Origin: Jiangella endophytica
GTDB lineage: Bacteria; Actinomycetota; Actinomycetes; Jiangellales; Jiangellaceae
DNA length: 64,000 nt
Direction of reading: 5' to 3'
Assembly: GCF_003427025.1 (NCBI RefSeq)
Contig: NZ_QVAI01000003.1
Span: forward strand, 496,001-560,000
The translations under genes and the position numbers were made by a program. The notes beneath the pieces were generated by a model. The model saw only the letters and a list, made by a program, of their open reading frames with translations. It searched no databases and was not told the origin of the DNA. Positions 1-8,201 of this stretch are shown one piece after another; the first letter of the stretch is position 1, and each line of letters opens with the position of its first letter.

Positions 1-523
1 GGGCACTGGCCCCGGCTCGGCGGTCGCGGGTGGGTGCGGTGCGGCGTGACGGTGGGGGACCGGGCTCGTCGCGGTCCACGTGCGCTGGCCCGGCCCGGCG
101 GCCGCGCAGGCGGTGTGCCGGCGCCTCGGGCGGCGATCGGCCGAGCTGACCGGCGACGCTGCCGAGGCGGCTGACCTCGCCGCGTTCCTCGGTACGCGCG
201 GTGGGTCCCGGCACGCGGCCCGTCTCGGCACACGCGACCGCATCCCGGCACGCGCGGCGGGTCCCGGCACGCGCGGCCGTCTCGACCCACTGCGTTGTCG
301 CGCAGGCGTGCCGGGGATGTCCTGGGCAGGCTGGACCATCGTCGGTGCGCCCGGAGCGTGGCTGTCGTCGAGCGTGCCGGCGGGCCAAGAGCGCTCCGCC
401 GGCCATCACGTTGCCCCGGCCACCACCGCAAGGCGGCCACGTCCGGAGCCGCGGGCGGCGGGCGGCACTCGGCGGACCGCCCGCACCCCCGGAGGAGTGG
501 GCAGCCCGCCGGCGCCGGGGACG
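1..523. other. gene-free flank beyond the subtilase stop
   Basis: No convincing gene lies here. All frames stay open because of the base composition, but none shows a recognisable domain or a ribosome-binding site. The stretch 190-290 contains loosely repeated GGCACGCG / GTCCCGGCACGCG motifs. It is downstream of the minus-strand subtilase, so a transcription end is expected, but I see no clean hairpin. Confidence 0.5.
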
Positions 524-3500
524 TCAGCCGAGCTCGTAGGCGCGCAGCACGTCCTGCTCGATCCGGTTGCCGTCGCGATCCCAGGCCTCGACCCGCAGCG
601 ACAGGTGCGAGGCGTCGCCGGGCACGCGGTTGACCAGGGCGCGGAACGTCCCATCACCCCGCGGCAGCACCCGCGCCGGCCGCCAGCTGACGCCGTCGTC
701 GAACGAGACGGAGACCGTGGCGCCGGCCACCGCAGAGGCCTCCGAACCGGGCTGGTGCCCGACAGTGATGTCGACGAACTGGGTGCCCGGCTTGGCGGCG
801 ACGTTCAGCAACGAGACGTCGACGTCGTAGGAGAGCATCAGCAGGGGGAGCGCCGCCGGTTCATCGACCGACGACGATCGGACCGTCCACGCGGTCGAGG
901 TCGACGTCGACGCGAGCCACCACGGCGCCGACCTCGCGACGTCCAGTTCGACCCGCAGCGTCGACGGCGACGAAGGCACGGCGAACGTCCCGTCCGCCCG
1001 TCCGCCCGACGCCACCAGCGCACCGTTCGCGAACAGCCGGAACGACGGCGTATCGACCCCCGCCACCGCACCGCCCCAGTGCCCGTACCCGTCGGTCCAC
1101 TCCTGCAGCCGCAGCGTCACGTCGTCGCCCGACCGGTACGCCGCCGCGTTCTCCGCGCCGAAGTCGACCGGCAGCACGCCGGGCGCGAGCACCTGCCGCA
1201 GCCACGCGTCCGACAGCACCGTCCCGTTCGCGTACGTCCGCGGCGCCGACTGCAGGAGGAACCCGAACGGATCGGCGTCGGTCGATGCGCCGTAGAGGTA
1301 CTGCGCCCACGTCGTGTCGCCGCCCGAGACGTACTCCACCCGCTGTTGCGGCGCGACCGTCCGCCGCAGGAACCCGAACGAGAACGAGTCCCACGGCCGC
1401 CACTTGTGGCGCAGCTCGCCGATCCCGTGGTCGCCGACGTGGCTGTGGTAGTCGACGGAGATGCGCGTCGTGTTGGAGGAGTCGATGACGTAGTCCAGCG
1501 ACGGCGGCACGACGTCCGGCTCGACCAGCACCAGGTCGTAGAGGTAGGGGCTGACCGGGATCGCGTCGACGGCCGCCGTCACCGGACCCTGGTCCAGCAG
1601 CGCGAGCAGCGCCTGCCCCTCCTCGCGGGTCATCGACATCGTCGGCACCGTCGACGGATCGCCGCCGATCGGCAACGGCCCGGCGACGTTGTTGAAGATC
1701 ATCACGAGCGAGGCGCCGGCCGCCGCCGCATTGTGCATCTTCTCCAGGAACGTGATCTCGCCGCGCTGGATCAGCGCGATCTTCCCCGCCACATCGAGCC
1801 CGGAGAAGTCCGAGGCCCGGCCCAGCCCGGCGTACACCATCGGCAGCTCGAACGACCCGTCCAGCAGCGCGGAGTTCGACACGTACGACGCCGCGATCGG
1901 CCGCTCCACCGGGGTCAGCGTCCGCACCTGGATCAGCGGGGCGACCATGGAGTACTGGGTGTAGTACTCGAAGTCGCCGACGGTCACCGGGTCGGTCGGC
2001 GACGCGAACGAGGGCTGCGCGCCGACGGAGAACGAGTGGGCGTACGACGCGCCGGACGGGTCCGACCGCCACCACGCCAGCATGGTGTTCGTCGCCTCCA
2101 CTGGATCGGCGGTGTCGACGGAGATCGGCACCGTCGAGCGCGCGTCCAGCGTGACCGACGTGTCGCCGGCGACGGTGAACTCCGGCGCGAACACCGCCGC
2201 GGTCTCCGTCGTGAACACGTGCGGCTCGTCGTAGGTGAACACGTAGCCCATCGCGGCGTACCGGCCCGGCGGCACCCGTAACGTCGCCGCGCCGTCGGCG
2301 AACCCGACGCTGGTCGCGGCGAACACCGACGTGTCGTCGACGTTCACGACGTCGACCAGGCTGATCCCGCCGGCCGGGCGGCCGTCGCGGGCGATCCCGC
2401 GCACGGTGAGGTCGTACCGCTCGGACTCCTTGTAGAAGCCCAGCGCCGTGCGCACGCTCACGCCGTCCGGGCCGGTCGCGACCAGCCAGCCGCCATACAG
2501 GCCGTAGTCGCCGGCGGCCGGGTCGACGGTGACGGGGACGTCCGCGGTCCCGCCCGCGGGCACCGTCACCGAGGCCGAACCCAGCGTCACCATGCCCGGC
2601 GCGGGCGCCGTCCCGGCCTCGTCGCTCACCGACAGGGCGAGCGACAGCGTGACGGGGGAGGAGCCGGTGTTGCGGTAGGCGACCGTGCCCGTGACGGGCG
2701 CCGCGTCGTCCTGCGGGTACGGGAAGTAGCCGGCGTCCAGCGGCCCGCTCGCCGCGAACACCTGCTGCGTCGTCGCGCGGGCGAGGTCGATCCGGCCCGC
2801 GCCCTGCTCGTACACCGTCAGGTCCGCGCCGGGCGACGACGTCGAGGCCAGCGCGGCCTTGAGGTCCGGCCCGGCCCAGTCCGGCCGCTGCTGCAGGAGC
2901 AGCGCCGCCGCGCCCGCGACGTGCGGCGTCGCCATCGAGGTGCCGTCCAGGGCGAGGTAGTCGTCGCCGACCGGGGTCCCGATGACGGCGTTGGCGGCGC
3001 GCGCCGCGATGATCCCGACGCCCGGCGCCGTCACGTCGGGCTTGAGGGCGAAGTCGCCGGCTCGCGGGCCGCGGCTGGAGAACCCGGCCAGGGCGTCCTG
3101 CTTGTCGACGGCGCCGACGGTGAGCGCGCTGGTCGCCGCGCCGGGCGTGGTGACGGTGCCGTCGCGCGGGCCGTCGTTGCCGGCCGCGATGACGAACAGC
3201 GCGTCCGACTCCGCGCTGAGCCGGTCGACCGCCTGGCTGGCCGGGTCGGTGCCGTCGGTGTAGCCGCCGCGCACGCCCAGGCTGAGGTTGACGACGTCCG
3301 CGCCGTTGGCGACGGCCCACTCCATCCCGGCGATGACCTCGGACATCGGACCGGAACCGCCGTCGTCGAGCACCTTGACGTTGATCAGGTCGGCCTCGTA
3401 CGCGATGCCGCGGCGCTGCCCGTCCGACGCGGCGCCGGTCCCGGCGACGATCGACGCGACGTGCGTGCCGTGGCCGAACCGGTCGGTCGTGCTGTCCGAC

Positions 3501-4285
3501 GCGCTGAAGTTCGCCTCGGCGACGACCTTCCCGGCGAGGTCCGGGTGCGTGCTGTCGATGCCGGTGTCCAGGACCGCGACGGTGACGCCGTCGCCGGTGA
3601 ACCCGGCCGCCCAGGCGTCCGGTGCGCCGATCTGTGGCGCGCTGTCCTCGTCGACGGTGCTCATCGCCTGGTCCAGCCAGATCTTCTCGACGCCGGCCAG
3701 CGGGTCGGCGGCCCGCGCGGCGGCCTCGTCCAGGGCCCGGGCGCCGGTCAGCGCGTCCGCGAGCGACGCCGCGGCGTCCTTGTCGACGTCAGCGGCGACC
3801 GCTCCGATCGACTCCAGCGTGTCCGTGGCGGTGACGGCGGGCAGCGCCGGCGCCGCGGCCCGGCCGCGCGAGGCGGCCGACTCGACGATGACCGGGAGCA
3901 CGTCGCTGCTCGCGTCGTCGTAGCCCTGCTCGACCAGGGCCGTGACGTCGAACAGCGCGCGGTCCAGCAGATCGGGGACGAGCGGCGCCACGTCGGCCGG
4001 CATGATGTACAGGTGCCCGTCCAGCTCCTGCTCGTGGAAGCCGGGCACGGTGCCGTCGGCCCTGGTGGCGGGCTCGACGGTGGCCGCCTGGCGGCCGTCG
4101 GGCTCGGTCGTGACGTGGACACGGTCGCCGGTGATCAGCGTGACCGTGACGCCGCCGACCGGCCCGGCGGGGGGTGGGGACGCCCCCGCCGGCCCGGTCG
4201 GCTCGGCGGTCGCGGCAGGGATCCCCTGCGCGACCAGACCGGTGAGGACGACGGCGGCCGCGGCCGCTCTCCAATACCTGCGCAA
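524..4285 (-). CDS. secreted S8 (subtilisin-like) serine peptidase with PA insert
   Basis: A 1253-residue exported endopeptidase. It starts with a Sec signal peptide (MRRYW, a hydrophobic stretch, then ATA-E near residue 28) and a roughly 200-residue pro-region. The subtilase domain follows: Asp240 in VAVLDTG, His272 in GHGTHVA, the oxyanion Asn370 in AAGND and Ser450 in GTSMATPHVAG. A protease-associated (PA) type segment lies near residues 820-870 (DVAGKIALIQRG). The rest is beta-rich and probably consists of fibronectin/jelly-roll-like accessory domains. The start is TTG at 4285, chosen because GGAGGG sits seven bases upstream and the signal peptide begins there. The family is extracellular and self-activating. 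The natural substrate is unknown. A regulator gene is divergently transcribed next to it. Confidence 0.93.
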   Translation of the reverse strand: MRRYWRAAAAAVVLTGLVAQGIPAATAEPTGPAGASPPPAGPVGGVTVTLITGDRVHVTTEPDGRQAATVEPATRADGTVPGFHEQELDGHLYIMPADVAPLVPDLLDRALFDVTALVEQGYDDASSDVLPVIVESAASRGRAAAPALPAVTATDTLESIGAVAADVDKDAAASLADALTGARALDEAAARAADPLAGVEKIWLDQAMSTVDEDSAPQIGAPDAWAAGFTGDGVTVAVLDTGIDSTHPDLAGKVVAEANFSASDSTTDRFGHGTHVASIVAGTGAASDGQRRGIAYEADLINVKVLDDGGSGPMSEVIAGMEWAVANGADVVNLSLGVRGGYTDGTDPASQAVDRLSAESDALFVIAAGNDGPRDGTVTTPGAATSALTVGAVDKQDALAGFSSRGPRAGDFALKPDVTAPGVGIIAARAANAVIGTPVGDDYLALDGTSMATPHVAGAAALLLQQRPDWAGPDLKAALASTSSPGADLTVYEQGAGRIDLARATTQQVFAASGPLDAGYFPYPQDDAAPVTGTVAYRNTGSSPVTLSLALSVSDEAGTAPAPGMVTLGSASVTVPAGGTADVPVTVDPAAGDYGLYGGWLVATGPDGVSVRTALGFYKESERYDLTVRGIARDGRPAGGISLVDVVNVDDTSVFAATSVGFADGAATLRVPPGRYAAMGYVFTYDEPHVFTTETAAVFAPEFTVAGDTSVTLDARSTVPISVDTADPVEATNTMLAWWRSDPSGASYAHSFSVGAQPSFASPTDPVTVGDFEYYTQYSMVAPLIQVRTLTPVERPIAASYVSNSALLDGSFELPMVYAGLGRASDFSGLDVAGKIALIQRGEITFLEKMHNAAAAGASLVMIFNNVAGPLPIGGDPSTVPTMSMTREEGQALLALLDQGPVTAAVDAIPVSPYLYDLVLVEPDVVPPSLDYVIDSSNTTRISVDYHSHVGDHGIGELRHKWRPWDSFSFGFLRRTVAPQQRVEYVSGGDTTWAQYLYGASTDADPFGFLLQSAPRTYANGTVLSDAWLRQVLAPGVLPVDFGAENAAAYRSGDDVTLRLQEWTDGYGHWGGAVAGVDTPSFRLFANGALVASGGRADGTFAVPSSPSTLRVELDVARSAPWWLASTSTSTAWTVRSSSVDEPAALPLLMLSYDVDVSLLNVAAKPGTQFVDITVGHQPGSEASAVAGATVSVSFDDGVSWRPARVLPRGDGTFRALVNRVPGDASHLSLRVEAWDRDGNRIEQDVLRAYELG

Positions 4286-4437
4286 CGCTCTGCCCTCCGG
4301 GGGTGCGGGCCGTGCCGTCAGCCGATGCGGTGACCGGATCGTCCCGAAGTTCCGATCTACGTGACAAGGGCTATGCTTTGGCGAAAATCCGTCAGTGGCG
4401 CGTTTTGGCCAGCGGTCTCGACCCCCGGGAGCCGCGC
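4286..4437. promoter_or_regulatory. divergent promoter region, subtilase / TrmB-type regulator
   Basis: A 152-base intergenic region separates two divergent genes. On the plus strand TTCCGA (about 4350) and TATGCT (4371-4376), 16 bases apart, make a candidate -35/-10 pair for the regulator. The subtilase ribosome-binding site (CCTCCG on the plus strand, about 4293) lies at the other end. No operator is proven. Confidence 0.4.
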
Positions 4438-5406
4438 ATGCTGGAACAGCTCGGCCTCAGCGACGAGGAGCAGACCGTCTACCTCGCCCTGCTGGACCAC
4501 GCCCGGCCCACCACGGCGGCGGAGCTGAGCGCGGCGGACCCCGCCGGCCCGCCGTCCGACGCCGTCGAGAAGCTGCTCGACGCGCTCGAGCGCCGCGGCG
4601 TCGCCGACCGGCTGCCGGGGGAGCCGCCCGCGTACCGCCTGGTCGACCCCGCACTCGCGTTCGCCGAGACGCTGGCCGCCCGCGAGCGCGACCTGCAGCG
4701 CAGCCGCATCCTCGTCGACGAACTGGCCGTCCGGCACCGCCGCCGCCACGACGCCGTCGAGCCGGGTGACCTCGTCGAGATCGTCACCGGCTCCGAGGCG
4801 ACCGCCCGCCGGCTCGTCGACGTCTACAGCGGCGCTCGCACCGAGGTCCGCGCCATGGAACGGCCGCCGTACGGCGTCGTGAACAGCGAGCCGAACCCGA
4901 TCGAGGTCGAGCTGCTGAGAGCCGGCGTCCGGCATCGCGTCCTCTACGAGCAGAGCGCGGTCGACCTGCCCGGCCGGCTGTCCGACCTGATCGGCGGCAT
5001 CGCCGCCGGTGAGGAGGCCCGGGTCGCGCCGACGCTGCCGGCCCGCATGCTGCTGATCGACGACCGGTTCGCGATGATCCCGGCGACGGCCGGCGCGCTG
5101 ATCACCGACCAGTTGCTGGTCGTCCACCCCGGCGGGCTGCTCGACGTGCTGGCCGAGGTGTTCGAGGAGACCTGGCTGCGGGCGATGCCGCTGCGGCTGG
5201 CGCCCAGCGACCAGGACGGCCAGGTCGACGACGACCGCGTCATCCTGAACCTGCTGGCCGCGGGGCTGACGGAGCAGTCGATCGCCCGGCACGTCGGCGC
5301 CAGCCAGCGCACCGTGCAGCGGCGGATCAAGGAGATCAGCGGCCGGCTCGGCGCGCGGACACGGTTCCAGGCGGGTCTGCAGGCGGCCCGCAACGGCGTT
5401 CTCTAG
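4438..5406 (+). CDS. TrmB-like / LuxR-type HTH transcriptional regulator
   Basis: A 322-residue DNA-binding regulator. Residues 1-70 (MLEQLGLSDEEQTVYLALL and onward) form a TrmB-type winged helix that begins with the family's typical 'leucine-glycine-leucine ... Y-L-A-L-L' pattern. The middle part resembles the phospholipase-D-like/sensor region of such proteins. The last 60 residues (DDRVILNLLAAGLTEQSIA, then ASQRTVQRRI) form a LuxR/GerE-type helix-turn-helix, so the protein has a DNA-binding domain at each end. The frame is open from 4303, but ATG 4438 is where the conserved domain begins. It is divergent from the subtilase, which suggests local control of that gene; this is inference. The inducer is unknown. 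Confidence 0.82.
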   Translation: MLEQLGLSDEEQTVYLALLDHARPTTAAELSAADPAGPPSDAVEKLLDALERRGVADRLPGEPPAYRLVDPALAFAETLAARERDLQRSRILVDELAVRHRRRHDAVEPGDLVEIVTGSEATARRLVDVYSGARTEVRAMERPPYGVVNSEPNPIEVELLRAGVRHRVLYEQSAVDLPGRLSDLIGGIAAGEEARVAPTLPARMLLIDDRFAMIPATAGALITDQLLVVHPGGLLDVLAEVFEETWLRAMPLRLAPSDQDGQVDDDRVILNLLAAGLTEQSIARHVGASQRTVQRRIKEISGRLGARTRFQAGLQAARNGVL

Positions 5407-5462
5407 CGCGGCGATAACGTCGGGCGGCACAACGAATTGCGCTTCCGGCGGTTGCTGTGAAA

Positions 5463-5468
5463 TATACT
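5463..5468 (+). promoter_or_regulatory. candidate -10 box of the terC transcript
   Basis: TATACT lies about ten bases before the riboswitch-like leader and is unusually AT-rich for this genome. No well-spaced -35 is obvious: TTGCGC at 5437-5442 is 20 bases away. Confidence 0.45.
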
Positions 5469-5473
5469 GGGGA

Positions 5474-5622
5474 CAGCGTGGAGGGGAGTAATCCCGACGC
5501 GGTGGCATCGTCATCACGGATGCTCCCTACACCGGGGAGCCTCCCGGTGCCTCCGGCCCGGTGATCCTGGGCGGACGAGACCTCCGGTTGCGCACAGCGC
5601 CCGCTGTGCGGTCTGCTCACCG
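5474..5622 (+). ncRNA. yybP-ykoY-type manganese riboswitch
   Basis: The 170-base leader of the terC gene carries the hallmarks of the yybP-ykoY aptamer. The conserved first loop GGGGAGTA is at 5483-5490, a GC-rich set of stems follows (CACCGGGGAGCCTCCCGGTG around 5529-5548), and the second conserved loop element GACGAGACC is at 5574-5582. A perfect eight-base-pair hairpin (5591-5610, arms CGCACAGC and GCTGTGCG) follows as a possible expression platform, just before the GGAGAGGA ribosome-binding site at 5622-5629. It is established that this riboswitch class senses Mn2+ and often precedes TerC/Alx and MntP exporters, which fits the gene here. Confidence 0.78.
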
Positions 5623-5639
5623 GAGAGGACTCTGTCTTC

Positions 5640-6812
5640 GTGTTGGACCTGCCCGTGTGGTTCGAAGTCGGAACGTTCGTCGTTCTGATCCTGCTACTCA
5701 TCGCCGACCTCCTCATCGTCACCCGTCGCCCGCACGCCCCGTCCATGCGCGAGGCCAGCCTGTGGGTGGGGTTCTACGTGGGGCTCGCCGTGGTGTTCGG
5801 CATCGTCCTGGGGTTCGTCGGCCATGGTCAGGCGTCGGGCGAGTTCTTCGCCGGCTGGCTCACCGAGTACAGCCTGAGCGTCGACAACCTGTTCATCTTC
5901 GTCATCATCCTGGCCCAGTTCCGGGTGCCCAGGAAGTACCAGCAGTCGGTGCTGATGTTCGGCATCCTCACCGCCATCGTGCTGCGTGGTGTGTTCATCC
6001 TGCTCGGCGCCGCGCTGATCAACGAGTTCGCCTGGGTGTTCTACATCTTCGGCGCGTTCCTCGTGTACACCGCCGTCAAGCTGGCCAACCAGCAGGTCCA
6101 CCACGAGGAGCACGACGAGGAGTACGAGAACGCGTTCGTCCGGCGCGCCCAGCGGGTGCTGCCGATGACGAAGGAGTACCACGGCGTCAAGCTGCGCATC
6201 CGCGAGAACGGCAAGCGCGTCTACACCCCGATGGTCATCGTCTTCCTGTCCATCGCCTCCGCCGACCTGCTGTTCGCCGTCGACTCCATCCCGGCCATCT
6301 TCGGCCTCACGCAGGAGGCGTTCATCGTCTTCACCGCGAACATCTTCGCGCTGATGGGCCTGCGGCAGCTGTACTTCCTCATCGGCGGCCTGCTGGAGAA
6401 GCTGGTCTACCTGTCCGCCGGCCTGGCCGTCATCCTGGCGTTCATCGGCGTGAAGCTGGTCCTGCACGCCCTGCACGAGAACAACCTGCCGTTCGTCAAC
6501 GGCGGCGAGCCGTTCCACAACGTGCCCGAGGTACCCATCTGGCTGTCGCTGTCGGTCATCATCGGCACCTTGCTGGTCACGACCGTGCTCAGCCTGCTCA
6601 AATCCCGCCGCGACGACCGCAAGGCCGCCGAGGCGGGCGACTCGGCCGGCACCGCCCACGACGAGGTCGAGGGCCCGGCCGGCTCGGACAGCTCGGCCGG
6701 CTCGGCCGGCTCGGCCGGCTCGGCCGGCTCGGCCGGCTCGGCCGGCTCGGACAACGGGGTCGAGGTCGTCGACGGCGAGCGTGCCGACGACACCGCCGAC
6801 CGCTCCTCCTGA
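5640..6812 (+). CDS. TerC/Alx-family integral membrane protein
   Basis: A 390-residue polytopic membrane protein of the TerC family, whose members are linked to manganese export and tellurite resistance. Family motifs are clear: EYSLSVDNLFIFVIIL near residue 80, SIASADLLFAVDSIPAIF near 205 and FALMGLRQLYFLIGGLLEKL near 240; these acidic motifs in membrane helices are the presumed metal-binding sites. About eight transmembrane helices are visible. The start is GTG 5640 with GGAGAGGA ten bases upstream. The cytoplasmic tail (residues 325-390) is hydrophilic and carries a Ser-Ala-Gly tandem repeat. The manganese-type riboswitch in its leader supports a role in Mn2+ homeostasis rather than tellurite resistance. 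A terminator follows at 6839. Confidence 0.92.
   Translation: MLDLPVWFEVGTFVVLILLLIADLLIVTRRPHAPSMREASLWVGFYVGLAVVFGIVLGFVGHGQASGEFFAGWLTEYSLSVDNLFIFVIILAQFRVPRKYQQSVLMFGILTAIVLRGVFILLGAALINEFAWVFYIFGAFLVYTAVKLANQQVHHEEHDEEYENAFVRRAQRVLPMTKEYHGVKLRIRENGKRVYTPMVIVFLSIASADLLFAVDSIPAIFGLTQEAFIVFTANIFALMGLRQLYFLIGGLLEKLVYLSAGLAVILAFIGVKLVLHALHENNLPFVNGGEPFHNVPEVPIWLSLSVIIGTLLVTTVLSLLKSRRDDRKAAEAGDSAGTAHDEVEGPAGSDSSAGSAGSAGSAGSAGSAGSDNGVEVVDGERADDTADRSS
6691..6750 (+). repeat. 9-bp tandem repeat encoding (Ala-Gly-Ser)n in terC tail
   Basis: The unit GCTCGGCCG is present in six perfect copies (6691-6744) plus a partial one. It encodes a flexible Ala-Gly-Ser run in the C-terminal tail of the TerC protein. 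Its length is a multiple of three, so changes in copy number keep the frame. Confidence 0.95.
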
Positions 6813-6838
6813 CCGACTCGACCCCGACTCGACCACGT

Positions 6839-6873
6839 AGCGGGCGTCCGGCCACGGCGGCCGGGCGCCCGCT
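6839..6873 (+). terminator. hairpin terminator after terC
   Basis: A 15-base-pair stem (AGCGGGCGTCCGGCC / GGCCGGGCGCCCGCT, one G-T pair) with a five-base loop lies 27 bases after the terC stop. No T-tract follows, as is usual for actinomycete terminators. Confidence 0.75.
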
Positions 6874-6957
6874 GCGTGCGTCTGCTAGGTACGACCGCTT
6901 GGTGCGTCCGCTTGTCGGTGGTGGGGCGCGGTGTGCCCGGGGATCGGGTACGACACC

Positions 6958-7011
6958 AGGCGTTCTCCCGCTCTACCAGGAATGCATGCCTGGTGATGCG
7001 GGAGAACGCCT
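6958..7011. repeat. 54-bp palindrome with ATGCAT core, copy 1
   Basis: The outer arms AGGCGTTCTCCCGC (6958-6971) and GCGGGAGAACGCCT (6998-7011) pair perfectly over 14 bases. The centre is ACCAGGAATGCATGCCTGGT, itself nearly perfectly palindromic. The same core and the CTCCCGCT flank recur at 38746-38785, and a variant at 38811-38860. It could be a dispersed REP-like element, a terminator hairpin or a protein-binding palindrome. Confidence 0.9.
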
Positions 7012-7085
7012 CGTGATGGCCCGTCGCGCCGGGACCTTCAGCCGCCGACCCGCCGACCCGCCGACCCGCCGGGCCGCCGGCCCAT

Positions 7086-7121
7086 CAGGCGGCCAGCTGC
7101 GGACGTTCGGCGCCGAGCGTG
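7086..7121. repeat. 36-bp direct repeat, copy A (fragment of hydrolase 3' end)
   Basis: Identical over 36 bases to 7568-7603, which encodes residues 199-210 of the metallo-hydrolase (TLGAERPQLAAW region). This looks like a relic of a local tandem duplication of the gene end. Confidence 0.93.
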
Positions 7122-7298
7122 CGTGACCTCACGCGGCGTCCTGGAGGTGTACCCCGCCCCGTGAGGGAGGGCCCCCACCCTAGGGACGGGCACCGACACA
7201 CTCGCCGACGCCGGGGCGCGCGGGAGTGCGCAGCCGTGGCGACGACGCAGACCAGCGGCCGCGTCGTCACCTCTTGGGCGCCGGGACCACCGGCCGTG

Positions 7299-7540
7299 GG
7301 CGTCGTGGTTCGGGTGGTCGGGCCTGCCGGCCGCGGGCGTCGCGGTTCGGGCGGCCGCGACCACCAACCAGGGGCGTCGCGGTTCGGGCGGACAGGGACC
7401 AGCCGGCCGCGGGCGTCGCGGTTCGGGCGGCCGCGACCACCAACCACGAGCGTCGCGGTTCGGGCGGACAGGGACCACCAACCAGGGGCGTCGCGGTTCA
7501 GGCGCCAGGACCAGCCGGCCGCGAGCGGCCCGGCTCAGGC
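7299..7540. repeat. degenerate ~38-bp tandem repeat (six units)
   Basis: The motif GCGTCGCGGTTC starts at 7337, 7374, 7413, 7450 and 7488, with a variant at 7299, giving a period of 37-39 bases. Units alternate between two tails (CGACCACCAACC-type and GACAGGGACCA-type), so a 76-base higher-order unit is also visible. It lies between the two copies of the 36-base direct repeat. Confidence 0.88.
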
Positions 7541-7548
7541 GGCCGGCA

Positions 7549-8199
7549 CTACCAGCCGCGGGCTCGCCAGGCGGCCAGCTGCGGACGTTCGGCGCCGAGC
7601 GTGGTGTCGTCGCCGTGGCCGGGGTAGACCCAGGTCTCGTCGGGCAGTCGGTCGAACAGCTTCGCCTCGACGTCGTCGAGCAGGGACGTGAAGTCGTCCG
7701 CCGAGTGGGTCTTGCCGACGCCGCCGGGGAAGAGGGAGTCGCCGGTCCACAGGTGCGGCGGCCCGGTCGGGTCGTCGTACAGGACGGCGAGGCCGCCGGG
7801 CGTGTGGCCGGTCAGGTGGACCAGCTCGACCGACACGTCGCCGAACGTCAGCCGGTCGCCGTCGTGGGCGGCCAGCGTCGTCGGCACCGGAATGGCCGGT
7901 GCGTCGGCCGCGTGCGCCACCGTGACCGCGCCGGTCGCCGCCGCCACCTCGGCCAGCGCGCCCCAGTGGTCGGCGTGCCGGTGGGTCGTGACGACGTAGC
8001 GCAGCGGCCCCTCGCCGCACAGCGCCAGCACTCGCGCGGGCTCCGCGGCGGCGTCGATCAGCAGCTCGTCGCCGGCGAAGCGGTCGCGCAGCACGTAGAC
8101 GTTCGACGACAGCGGACCCACCACCGCCTTCGTGACGACCAGCCGGGCCAGTTCGTGCACGCCCGGCACACCGCCGGGGGCGACGTGGCCGGTGTACAT
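7549..8199 (-). CDS. metallo-beta-lactamase-fold hydrolase
   Basis: A 216-residue hydrolase of the glyoxalase-II/MBL superfamily. The metal ligands are all present: the HxHxDH motif at residues 73-78 (HRHADH), His132 in GHTPGG, Asp154 in TGDSLF and His195 in YPGHGD. The size and the GHTPGG and PGHGD motifs point to a hydroxyacylglutathione-hydrolase-like thioester hydrolase; in an actinomycete the thiol would be mycothiol. ATG 8199 is two bases after the stop of the upstream mycothiol-dependent enzyme, so the two are translated from one mRNA. That pairing supports a thiol-conjugate role, but the substrate is not known. Its 3' end is partly duplicated at 7086-7121. Confidence 0.88.
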   Translation of the reverse strand: MYTGHVAPGGVPGVHELARLVVTKAVVGPLSSNVYVLRDRFAGDELLIDAAAEPARVLALCGEGPLRYVVTTHRHADHWGALAEVAAATGAVTVAHAADAPAIPVPTTLAAHDGDRLTFGDVSVELVHLTGHTPGGLAVLYDDPTGPPHLWTGDSLFPGGVGKTHSADDFTSLLDDVEAKLFDRLPDETWVYPGHGDDTTLGAERPQLAAWRARGW

Positions 8200-8201
8200 G
8201 G

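Larger units (their letters stand above)
6874..7548. other. gene-poor, repeat-rich intergenic stretch
   Basis: Roughly 700 bases hold no credible gene. The region contains a 54-base palindrome (6958-7011), a 36-base duplicate of the 3' end of the neighbouring hydrolase gene (7086-7121) and a degenerate 38-base tandem repeat (7299-7540). The open frames here translate to Arg/Pro/Gly-rich low-complexity sequence with no ribosome-binding site. Confidence 0.7.

Noticed and set aside
7299-7540. CRISPR array
   Set aside because: The units are adjacent and imperfect, with no unique spacers between identical repeats and no cas genes nearby.
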